A stretch of 64,000 nt of DNA, taken from the NCBI RefSeq assembly GCF_030272615.1, contig NC_081414.1:336367927-336431926 (forward strand), written 5' to 3'. Positions 23,458 through 32,946 of the stretch are shown here, piece after piece; position 1 is the stretch's first letter, and each line of letters starts with the position of its first letter. Made by a program: the position numbers and the translations under genes. The notes beneath the pieces were generated by a model that made no database searches, was not told the DNA's origin, and saw nothing but the letters and a program-made list of their open reading frames with translations. The stretch is from Cryptomeria japonica (lineage: Eukaryota; Streptophyta; Pinopsida; Cupressales; Cupressaceae).

Positions 23458-25452
23458 CTACACCGATTAAGTAAAACACAAAATGAGACTATCGTAGAAA
23501 ACAGTTACATACACTCCTATATGGGCCGCCCTCCAGAGCTAGAGACAATCACATTACTTGAATTTGCAAGATCTTACACCTACATTCCAAGTCATAAATC
23601 ATGCAAATAGAAAGAGAGAACAATACATGTCATTGTTAACGTTTACCCAAAGTTCCACAGTATACCCAACGAAGAGTCAAAACATTTTGAAACATTTTGT
23701 TGGAGTGAATTACTCCTATATAAACACTTTCGAAATATTACGATTGACATAGGAGTTACCAAGGACACAATAATCACCAATTGGCATCAAATGCATGTAA
23801 ACAAATATGATGTATGGCATATCATCCGACACATTGAAGAAAATGCTAGCCCCCAAGAAGTTGAAAACAATGAAGATGAAAGGAATAAAACTATCACATA
23901 AGAGATGAACGAGTGGGAACTACTTTCAAGAATGAGGCATACAATCAACAACAATTTGGACAAACTTGAATTACTAGGCCAACGGGAATTTGACACCAAC
24001 TATAATTGGGCTGAAACCAAAATACCACATGAATTGCACGATACTGCATCACAATTTACAAATATAAAGAAAATAACCACCCAAGACGAATATGTACCAA
24101 CAAGAAAGTATACACCCACCAATACCCTATCAATAGAACAAAAGAATGCTCTTTCAATAGTCTCAAATCATAACACTAGTGTGTTCAACAAACCATTACA
24201 TATGATCATACAAGGAACTGCGGGTACAGGAAAATCATACTTGATCAGTTGTATAAAAAATATGTTACACGAAAATTCACCACAACAAAAAAACCCAATA
24301 CTCGTACCAACTCCTACTAAAATTGTTGCATTTAACATTCATGCGACATCTATTCATTCAACACTACGAATCTCCATCAAAGAAATGCAACCACTACATG
24401 GCCAATCACTAACAATGTTCCAAGAAAAGTTGAAGGACATAAGATATATACTCATTGATGAGATGAGCTTTATAGGTCCGAAACTATTGTTGAAAATAGA
24501 TAGCTGACTTCGCGAAGCTTTCCCTCATCATAAACATTCATACTTTGGAGGCGTATCTATGATTTTCATTGGAGACCTCACCCAACTACCACCTGTAATG
24601 GATAAACCAATACACACGTCGCATTCAAATGCCATAACACTTTGGAACCAATTCACAACAATTATCACCCTAAAAACGATGTTTTGCCAACAAGGGGTAT
24701 CTCTAAAGCAATCACAATTTTGCCAAACACTACTAAACATACGTAGTGCACACCCAATCCAAGAAGATTGGCAGAGCTTGATGACACGAACAAAAGACCA
24801 ACTATCGCTAGCTATGAATAAGCAATTTGATACTACAGTGCACCTAACCCTTCACAATAAACGAATGCTAAAGGAATTAAATCATCCAATTGCAATAAAT
24901 AGAGCTACAACAACTACAAGCAAAACAGTTATTGACATTGACAACTAACAACTTGAAAAGCAAATCCTACTGTCACCAGGCCAGCGAATAATGCTCACAA
25001 CTAACATATGGACACAAACAGAACTTGTCAATGGAGCTCTTGGTAAGATAATTGAAATATTTTATAGCTCTGATTCCAAGCCACCTGACATACCAATGTA
25101 TATCATGGTCAAATTTGATAACTATAGTGGTCCCCAGTGGCACCCAAACGACCCCAAACTTGTACCCATAGCACCAATATCACTAGGCAACCTTAGGCAA
25201 TTACCAATACAAATGGCATGGGCTATGACCATACATAAAGCTCAAGGTTTAACACTACAGAAGGCAACCATCAATATCGGTGCAATAGAAAGACAAGGTC
25301 TAACATTTACTGCAGTCTCCAGAGTGAAATGCTTAGAAGACCTTCGGATTGACCAGGCATTCTCCTACGAGCAGTATGCAAAAATGGAAAAAAATCCATA
25401 CACAGTACTAAGGAAAAAGGAAGAAGATCGACTGCAACAACTGTCCAGATAA

Positions 25453-26376
25453 AAAAAAGGTATGCTTTGTGAATCATTTTCAGATAATTATGCACTGCTT
25501 TAGTTGAGCCAAATAGCAAAACTCCTGTAGTAACAAGAATATTTGGCCATGTTGCTGAGGGTTTGTTTATCTTGCAGGTGTCATCGGTTTTGGTCAATAA
25601 AAATCTTCATTCAGATATTTGCATTCATCAATGTACAACTTTTCGACAGGTTAGAATATATCGGCACATGAAATGTTGTTAGACTATTGTATGTTATTTT
25701 GTATTTTTGGACTTCACGTACCTTACTGAAAATTGAAAGTTTGCAACACTGGAGTGTGTTGGTTCAAGTTGAAATAAACACATGCATATCAAACAGTCAG
25801 TGGGATTTTTGGTAAGCAACAAGTGATAAATGCTTGTTTGGCTACTCTTTTTTCAGCTACCTCTTTCATTGGAATATTACACCCCTGATTTCATGAATGT
25901 GATCTTCTTTGTGCTCACTTCTTAGGCAACTGATAGTAATGGGGTTTGAGACTAAACATATTCATGAAAGACTAGACATATTCATGAAAGACTAGACAAT
26001 ATTGAAAGTCAATAATCCACACTCGATGTAAAACCCCTGTGCACATAATTATGCATAGAGATAGGACTTCCACAACTTATTGCATTGGACTTTTTTTCAC
26101 AGGTAAAGCATTAGAATTTTGAATGAGACTATTAACATGTGATTTTTAAATTTAGAAAATGAGCATTTATATTTGCTGGGTTACTGTTTACATTCTTACT
26201 CTCTTTAGGGAGATTGGGCCTTTAGGGTCAAACTATGCTCTTGTATTGTTAGTATATATGGTGTTTGTACCTTGTACTTGGGTTTGAAGATAACATTTTG
26301 CAATTCAAAAAAAAGTATTGTATTTACTTGAGGTAAAGGCACACTAACTGATTGAACCCTTTTTCCATCCTTTCAG
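25453..26376. other. Spacer downstream of the Helitron helicase
   Basis: AT-rich DNA. A 19-bp direct repeat ATATTCATGAAAGACTAGA occurs near 25958-25997. No gene. The T-rich end before 26377 looks like an intron 3' end. Confidence 0.5.
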
Positions 26377-26632
26377 TATGTGCAACACATCAAAAAAAAC
26401 CCAACTTGATTGCAAGATAGATAGTTCTGGATTGGTTAAACATGCCCCATGGTATGGTCTCCTTACAAAGTTTTTGTGTTCAATCTCATTTCCTTCGAAA
26501 ACAGTTTTCACTCTGTAATTCTTCTTATTCTGTAGGATAAGGATTCCCTATCCATTCCAATGGGGAGCACCCATATTTGATGCAGGACAAGCATTTGCTA
26601 TGATGGCTGCTGCTTTTGTCTCACTTGTTGAG
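26377..26632 (+). pseudogene. NAT-like: Captured nucleobase-ascorbate transporter (NAT) gene fragment, two exons
   Basis: Two exons with a retained intron from a NAT-family (xanthine/uracil/ascorbate permease) membrane transporter gene. Exon A is 26377-26451, after the acceptor TCCTTTCAG; it encodes KTQLDCKIDSSGLVKHAPW. The donor is GTATGG at 26452 and the acceptor TTCTGTAG ends at 26535. Exon B is 26536-26632, encoding IRIPYPFQWGAPIFDAG and then FAMMAAAFVSLVE, followed by a donor GTTAGC. The Trp codon is split across the intron exactly as the family's PWIRxPYPFQWG motif needs, so the splice sites appear intact. No other NAT exons were found nearby. It is on the Helitron strand, 0.9 kb after the helicase, which fits gene capture. 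Confidence 0.85.
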
Positions 26633-27697
26633 GTTAGCTTGTCACATTCCAAATTCCAATCTTCATTTTAATTTTTTTTGTGGTTGCTGACTACTTCGTT
26701 AAATTATCCATATGCTGCAAAGTGTATTGATTGTTGTACTTTCAATTGGCAATCTTAAGCGAAAATATAGTTATGACTGGAAAGGATTTTGCGTAATGTT
26801 TGATGATATTGTCTGTTTAAAAGATTCGAAAGACATTAATCAAATCTTTTCCCCACATACTTTGCAAATCAGTTGATTATAAGAGATGATATTCCAATCT
26901 ATATATCTGACAAAATTTCCCTTTTGTTGTTTTTTCAATAGACATTATCACTTCATTATTACATGATAGTGTGGATTATTATAGTGCAAGTCTATTTTTT
27001 AGATTCTTTCATTTAGCATCACCAGTTATCTCCACAAGAACATTGTCAATGTTTGAAATATGTAAACAATTCACATCTTTGAGAATAATTTCTATTGCAA
27101 CAACCTTGGAGATGAATTTAGATGCAGAGTAGCAATCAGTACATACTTGAAGGTTGTAAACAATTCTAATAGTTGTTCCAGGGGCTATGTTTAACAAGCC
27201 GAATGCAATTGCTAACTTTTGATTACAGTTTCAGATAAATAATTTATTTATTTTTTCTTATCTTGCACAATATCAACTAAATGTCTTGAATCTGGAAATG
27301 CCTGCTAAATTCAATTTCCTAGCCGATTACTCCAACTTTACATAGATCTTCTGTGCCTGTTGATGTGAAATGTCTCTGACACAAAGAATGTACTAAATGT
27401 ACTATTTTATGACAATTAATCCAACTACATCCAAGTATCTTTTTAATTAATCCATCTTGCATCAATCTCCTTACTATTTGATAAGATAATGCTGTATCTT
27501 GATTAGTTTCTCTTGCTGTTAATCAATCTCCTTACTATTTGATATTAATAGTAACAAAATAAGAATGCTGACTTTATAACAAAACAGTTTCAGTTCTGGG
27601 CTAATGGATAAAGCACACCCTCCCTTTATGAAGTGCACACATCCATCAAATATTCAGACTTGCTTAGACTCTGATTTTATGTTAATGAAATATGCAG
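26633..27697. other. Spacer between NAT-like and NPF-like exons
   Basis: AT-rich, with no supported exon. A short direct repeat AATCTCCTTACTATTTGATA occurs near 27465-27485 and again near 27524-27545. It could be intronic DNA carried along with either captured fragment. Confidence 0.45.
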
Positions 27698-27965
27698 GGT
27701 TGGGTGTTATTAACAGTACAAGCACATATTCCTTCAATAAAGCCTACAATTCTCTACACTGGTCTGTATCTCGTGGCTCTTGGTGTTGGAGGCATTAAGG
27801 CCTCTTTGCCTGTTCAGGGGGTAGAACTCTATGTTCTTTCTCTTCAGGCTTCTCTAGAATTGTGTAGCTTATTTTCATTTTTAGTGTACATCTATGAAAT
27901 ATTCAGACTTGTTTAGATTCTGATTTTATATTCATGAAATACGCAGGAATCCATCCAAAGCTGGG
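27641..27965 (+). repeat. Partial duplication of the intron/exon junction of the NPF-like exon
   Basis: 27650-27700 (AAATATTCAGACTTGCTTAG, continuing to the CAG acceptor) recurs at about 27895-27950 with a few changes, and CCCTACACTGGT downstream echoes CTCTACACTGGT of the exon. The second copy has lost most of the exon. Confidence 0.7.
27698..27820 (+). pseudogene. NPF-like: Captured NPF (NRT1/PTR family) transporter exon
   Basis: One exon of a proton-coupled nitrate/peptide/hormone transporter. After the acceptor AATATGCAG it reads WVLLTVQAHIPS, then ILYTGLYLVALGVGGIKASL and PVQG. The block LYLVALGVGGIK is the hallmark of the family (best fit NPF4-like, from memory). A GT follows at 27821 and may be the original donor; the sequence after it no longer matches the family. 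No neighbouring NPF exons are visible. Same strand as the Helitron genes and the NAT and SGR fragments. Confidence 0.82.
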
Positions 27966-29200
27966 ATTTGCAAGCAGGTGGAAGGTAGACAAGCTGTAAT
28001 TCCCTACACTGGTGTAGAACCAAATTTCTTCAACTAACATTTTATTCAACATGTGTGTGGGTTCATTGCTAGCAGTAACATTAGTAGTGTGGGTACAAGA
28101 CAGTAAGGGCTGATTTTGGGGATTTGTCCTCTCTATCATAAGCATTCAACTTGTATTAGCTTTCTTTATATGCAAAATTAACTCATTGTCTCAGATCAAA
28201 TAATCAAATAACAGTTTGTTTGCATAATGACATAGCTACAAATTTAGTTATCAGGTTTTAATTATTAGTCACTTTTGTGAATATTCGTACTCAATAATTT
28301 TTGATCTTCAAAAAGAAAAAGAAACCAAGAAATAACAGCAACAGGTCTAATTGCTATCAGCAATACAAATTGGACCTTCCTCAGGTCCAACCGCTAGTAT
28401 ATTTACTATGGACCACTTCAAATTTCTGTCCTAGTCACATTTCAGTATCTGGTAAGTCTACAGATACAGGTGTCCAGCCACGAAAACAGATGCACGAATC
28501 TAGCCACATGGAAGCTCTTCTTTTTATGTGGATGTACCAAAACGAACAGGGGAATTAATAATATTAATACCTAAAAAAACAGTCTCTTTTAGTCTCTCAG
28601 GGTGTCATCAGCGCAAAGGCGTCTTTTAGATGGAAAGCTCTGCAACATCTAATGACTAAACAACTTCTAATAAGGTCATTTAGGCCCTTTGATCGAGTCT
28701 CAATTCGTATCAAATTAATATAGAAGATCCAATCTTTTGAAGTTTTTCAGTTTTCTATGTAAATTGCTTTAAATTTAGGGCTTTTTTGTAAAATGTTTTT
28801 CTTGAAATTGTATGTAAAGTGTTTTTAAATTTAGTCTTCCTTTTTTTTTGTTTGTAAGATATGTCTTTTGATATATTTTTCACAATAGAACTTTATGGCT
28901 TCATCTTATTGTCCAATAAATAACGTGTTTCTGAAAGCAAAATTTAAACTATTATCTAGAATTTACACTTGGCAGTCATAGCTAACTTCGCACCCACAGT
29001 TCTTAAATGTACATGGGATTTTGATTTTTTTTTGTTGTCTTTGTATGCGACTTAACTGCTTAAAGCTATTGATCTAGCTTCAATCTGACTTCTGGGTAGT
29101 GTGGAATTAGTTTTGTGCACAAAGATCAAAAAGTACACATTTCAAAGTGTCACTTGATACCTAACTAAAGATGTTCCAATAAGTGTCCACTCAAAATCAT
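27966..29200. other. Spacer, no gene recognised
   Basis: AT-rich sequence with short ORFs only. The ORF at 28301-28558 starts in a poly-Lys stretch encoded by A-rich DNA and looks like chance. Confidence 0.45.
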
Positions 29201-29214
29201 CAGCACTTGTGCAT

Positions 29215-29401
29215 AAATGTCCTAATAGTTTTGCACAAATGTTCCAATAGTGGTGCACAAATAGGCATGAAATGTTTTTTACAAAAAATAACAAAAAATG
29301 ATCTGCTATTGGTACAAAACAAATTGATGGCTATTGGGAAGTCACTATGACAATAACATGATGGTTATTGGAACTATGTCAGCTATTGGTGCTCTTCCCT
29401 A
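29215..29401 (+). mobile_element. Partial copy of a MITE-like element
   Basis: The central part (29240-29342) matches the reverse complement of 30700-30790: GGTGCACAAAT, then GCTATTGGTACAAAACAAA. The right edge CTATTGGTGCTCTTCCCTA (29383-29401) matches the terminal repeat of the 140-bp copy at 30691-30830. I could not find its left terminal repeat. Confidence 0.6.
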
Positions 29402-29982
29402 GTGCATATATTAAGGCTTCATAGATTTTCATATATTTGACATGTATTACTGTTATTAATGTCTCAATCAAAAATTATAGTAGAATAGATGCTTATATTT
29501 TGGAGTAAATATGTAAATTTAAGCAATCAATGCTATTATTTGTTTGAATTTAGGTGGAGTTGTAAAAACAGGCCAAGTAGCTCAAAGCATTTAGCTATGC
29601 ATTGAAGTACGAAATTGTTCTTCTGCCTATGCAATGAAATATATTTTAGTAGTTCATTGCTTATTTGTTGGTATTATATGTATCATAAAAGATTTTTTTT
29701 TTGGTTGAATTTTGTTTGTGATATACTGTAAGACCTTTTTCATTTTTAACAATACAAGTGTGCGTAAGGTTTTGCCCTGCTAAATACTTTCATTAAATGT
29801 AATAGTTCAGAATGAACTTGATTATGTAGGAGATGTTGAAGTACCTACGTTACTAGAATCACAATTTCATACAATTAGGTATACCATTTATAAAACGTAT
29901 TAGAAAAAAATAAACTGACGAGCTCTGTTTATCTCAGCAGATTCACATCTTATACTCATCTATATGTTTCCAATTAAACTTT
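29402..29982. other. Spacer, no gene recognised
   Basis: AT-rich. The end at 29983 is a plausible intron acceptor (CTTTTTGCCAG). Confidence 0.45.
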
Positions 29983-29989
29983 TTGCCAG

Positions 29990-30093
29990 TGAAGGTGGGT
30001 GCATTCTCCATGATCAACAGGGCTAAACAGATTGCAGAAGATGAAGCTTTTGCTCAGTTTGGCAGAGAATATGAGATTGAGAGGTATACACAG
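29990..30093 (+). pseudogene. Possible isolated exon, unrecognised protein
   Basis: An open stretch bounded by an acceptor-like TTTTTGCCAG and a donor-like AG-GTATAC near 30083. It encodes KVGAFSMINRAKQIAEDEAF and then AQFGREYEIE, an amphipathic charged segment whose composition looks protein-coding, unlike the flanks. I do not recognise the family. It lies on the same strand as the SGR, NAT and NPF exons, so it may be a fourth captured fragment. A chance ORF is possible. Confidence 0.4.
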
Positions 30094-30690
30094 ACACCAT
30101 CAGTGGACATAAATAGGTCTGTTAAGATCACATACATCTCTCATTTTAAACATTATACATTTTTTAAGGCTTCCAACAATTGTACTTTTAGCACAGAAGT
30201 AGCTTACAAAGTAAAGGATTATTACCCACAAAACAAAACAACTCACGAAAGCTTGAATGGAGAGATTCCTGCCCGTGGATTTTACCAATGAAGCAAGGGG
30301 ATGTATTTAAGGTGTGACGGGAGCTTATAGGAGAGAGGAGTCAGAAGGTGTGCACCCTAATTTCACGTTTATCAAGATCATATTGACATTTCAAAAACAT
30401 TTGAATTTTATACAGAAGCTTACTTGTCAACTTCCTACTAAAAAACAAAATTTCAAGTTCATATGGTCAAATATGATGCCACATCAGCATGCATTTTTGT
30501 GAAGGCATCCAAAATGGTCCCGAATTATCATAAGATCCATAGGTGTGCACTAAGTCATGTTTACTTGTGCGCAGATGTGGCATCACATCATTGGTTATTT
30601 TTTGAATTTTAGAGGTACTTTTTTTTGGGAAAAGCATTTACAAATTGGCTCCTCTCCCCTAACTTACTTTATGCAAATTGCATTGCTAGG

Positions 30691-30830
30691 TAGGGTAAGA
30701 GAACCAATAGATAAATTTGTTTTGTACCAATAGCCGATTATTTTTTGTAATTTTTTGTTCATAATTGACCCATTTGTGCACCAGTATTGGAGCATTTGTG
30801 AAGACAACCGCTACTGGTGCTCTTCCCCTA
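30691..30830 (-). mobile_element. 140-bp MITE-like element with 20-bp terminal inverted repeats
   Basis: Left end TAGGGTAAGAGAACCAATAG (30691-30710); the right end read inwards is TAGGGGAAGAGCACCAGTAG (30811-30830): 17 of 20 match. A related partial copy lies in opposite orientation at about 29215-29401. No target duplication is clear. There is no coding capacity. Confidence 0.65.
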
Positions 30831-31320
30831 ATGAAAATAAAAACAATAGAAACAATGGTAAGCTCCACTACAAACCAGATGTACAAGAGCACAAGTTCTC
30901 CATCACTAGGCCAATTCAGACTGTACTCTAATATAGTAAGTACTCTTGTGAACATCACCAAAATGGAATAAAAACGAAGTACTCTAATGCTCATTTAATG
31001 CAAGTAAATGTTGATTAATGATTATTGATTATTGATTATTTATGGCGACATTATGCATATGATGTGTTTTTTTTCACTATTAAATGCAATGTATAAAGTT
31101 TTTCGTCCAGTGTATTTTTTATTTTATTTATTTCAATTAAAGTACAATTTTCAAGGGCATGAACCAATCATATCACCAATAAATAATTTAATATTAATTA
31201 TTAATTCTAGAGCCTTAAAAGCAGAAATAATTCTTGCCGCTGATTAGAGGAGCTAAAAAATCGAATGCATTCAACCGATTACCGCCTATCGGCAGGAACT
31301 AATAAAACTACTGTCAGAAC
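30831..31320. other. Spacer, no gene recognised
   Basis: AT-rich with short ORFs. A small tandem repeat TGATTATTGATTATT occurs near 31018-31040. Confidence 0.45.
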
Positions 31321-32198
31321 ATTAATTACTTTACGTAAAAAATATTACAAATCTAAACTAAAACTAACTTACTCATGCATGATATTCCTTTGCTATTAAA
31401 AATTAAAAATACTATCTGGATAAGCTTAATCTAAAATTAGTTGTCTAAAAGTAAAACTGGGTTGTGGAAGATTGCATCAATTATTGACTTTAAACTGAGG
31501 AGGTTCCGTTAATTGGGTTCATCCAGCTTGATTTTATCAGGGAGATTGCATTGTTTAGCAAGGATTTGAAGCTTCTGGTACGATTGATTTTTTTCCTTTT
31601 GCTCTTTGCATTGTACATATTTAGCAGATGGCGGCATCTTCGTTCAATGACCTTGAAGCACCATTGGCTGCATTAGATGAAACAGAGCTGGAGAATAAAG
31701 TTACCCTTATAATGCTAGTGAAGATTGAACTGATTTTATTTCTGTCATCCATGCTCACCTTCTGTATAGTTATGAAGCCTCTAATCAAGGATTACTACAA
31801 ATACCCTGAGAAAAGCATTGCTTTTTACACATTTACGTTTGGATTTCTTGTGAGTATACCTGTTTTCATGGTATATTGCATGTGCCTTGTGATTGAACCG
31901 CCCTTCAAGACAAAGAAACTTATTTTGTTCAGCAAGGTGCATCTTTGCATTGTAACACTTATCCTCCTATTCAGTTTCCTCGCAGCAATTGATTTGATGA
32001 TTCAGCCACAACAAAAATATGTTAAAAATTGTGCTTCTGCAGGGGTTGTAGCAATAGAGTGTCTAGTTCTTTATCGTATTGTTTCAGTGACCTAACTCTA
32101 TTAGTTCTCTTCTTCTGGGCATGTATAATTCTCAAAGAGAATGTTTTATATGAAACCATTACTTTTAGAGTTTTAAATATAATAAAATTAATTATTCA
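31321..32198 (+). repeat. Duplicated segment, copy 1 (gene with flanks)
   Basis: Aligns with about 55035-55795 through the upstream region, the ORF and the 3' region. Shared upstream blocks include ATATTACAAATCTAAACTAA, CTCATGCATGATATTCCTTT and TGGAAGATTGCATCAATTAT. Shared downstream blocks include ATGTATAATT and AAATATAATAAAATTAATTA. Confidence 0.85.
31628..32095 (+). CDS. Small three-helix membrane protein, paralogue 1
   Basis: A 155-residue ORF from ATG 31628, the Met that aligns with paralogue 2 at 55258. Three hydrophobic segments are visible: residues about 25-52 (VTLIMLVKIELILFLSSM), 63-89 (FYTFTFGFLVSIPVFMVYCM) and 100-122 (VHLCIVTLILLFSFLAAIDL). The N-terminus is short and acidic with the block EAPLAAL; a Pro-Glu-Lys-Ser motif precedes the second helix. 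About 20 residues after the third helix are not shared with paralogue 2 and may lie in what was an intron or 3' UTR (a TTCTGCAG acceptor-like site is at about 32035). I do not recognise the family. The frame is open, and coding constraint is suggested because the two copies are better conserved in the ORF than outside it. Compared with copy 2 there are about 65 extra bases just before the ATG. Confidence 0.62.
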   Translation: MAASSFNDLEAPLAALDETELENKVTLIMLVKIELILFLSSMLTFCIVMKPLIKDYYKYPEKSIAFYTFTFGFLVSIPVFMVYCMCLVIEPPFKTKKLILFSKVHLCIVTLILLFSFLAAIDLMIQPQQKYVKNCASAGVVAIECLVLYRIVSVT

Positions 32199-32356
32199 TA
32201 TTGCTCAATCTTTCACACAATTCATCTGTGTGTATCAGTACATATTTCTTTTATTTTAATAAAAACGGATTTTTTTCATATTGCTCAGTCTTTCACACAA
32301 TTCATCTGTGTATCAGTAGATATTTCTTTTATTTTAATAAAAACGGACTTTTTTAA
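32199..32356 (+). repeat. Tandem duplication, about 80-bp unit, after paralogue 1
   Basis: Units 32199-32278 and 32279-32356 both begin TATTGCTCARTCTTTCACAC and end AATAAAAACGGA plus T-run; they differ by a TG indel and a few substitutions. Confidence 0.9.
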
Positions 32357-32467
32357 TTAGCTGATAGGCTATTGTACGTGAGAAATCCACCGGATTAGTC
32401 TGTTGTCTCATGCCGTGATTTTTCACGATGTCGGATTTGTCGTAGAATTGACCGCTCTGAATTTTAT

Positions 32468-32537
32468 GAAATGTTTACACGGCAAGCCTTTTATCTTTTC
32501 TTTGAAATGTTTACTGGGCAAGCCTTATTTTTCTCAG
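32468..32537 (+). repeat. Two 36-bp imperfect tandem units
   Basis: GAAATGTTTAC, GGCAAGCCTT and a following T-rich block recur with a period of 36 bp. Confidence 0.7.
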
Positions 32538-32814
32538 GGATCACACCAACATCTAATTTCGTTTTTTAAAGCAATTAGGACGGTGGGCTGGATCGCTTAC
32601 CAAGACATTCATTAATTTTATTCTGGGTTAGCGATAGGTACGGCGCATGCGAATTAAACGCTGAGCATGAGAAGTACACCGTGTGTAAATTCATGTCCGG
32701 AGAAAAGTTAGAAAGGAATAAAAAAATAAAAAAGATCGTTGTTATCAAAGTATCTTGCGTGATTTTTATCAAAGTATCATAAGGGGTGAGGTTGGGGATC
32801 GTGTTCAGTTTTTG

Positions 32815-32946
32815 GTTCTTAGTTGAAGAAGTTCAGTCTATTGGCTCGTGCTCTGTATTGAGTGACAAAAACTACTTTGTGTTCTTAGCTGAAGAAGTTC
32901 AGTCTATTGACTAGTGCGCCGTATTCCGTAACAAAAAATACTTTGA
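32815..32946 (+). repeat. Two 66-bp imperfect tandem units
   Basis: Units at 32815-32880 and 32881-32946 share GTTCTTAG, GAAGAAGTTCAGTCTATTG and the end ACTTTG. Confidence 0.85.

Larger units (their letters stand above)
15188..25452 (+). pseudogene. Helitron Rep-helicase (RepHel), split by a copia insertion
   Basis: The rolling-circle transposition protein. Likely start ATG 15188 (MAASSDQGKTNRPN); the frame shifts at an A9 tract near 15399. The N-terminal Cys-containing domain is at about 15590-15720 (VCNICKESYPGML). The Helitron_like_N region (LHLMQFHDQRFGQHPRFRYY) leads to the HUH motif at about 16940-16980 (WQHRGTAHVHGFLWL). The twin-Tyr motif is at about 17447-17476 (YIAKYASKAE). The PIF1-like helicase runs from about 24120, with Walker A GTAGTGKS (24214-24237), Walker B ILIDEMSF (about 24450), FIGDLTQLPP and, at the end, WAMTIHKAQGLTL and FTAVSRV. 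Lesions: frameshift in a T10 run at 17041-17050, TGA 17267, the copia insertion at 17695-23457, stops/frameshifts at 23630-23900, TGA 24505 and TAA 24946. The catalytic residues survive but the gene cannot make a full protein. Confidence 0.9.
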
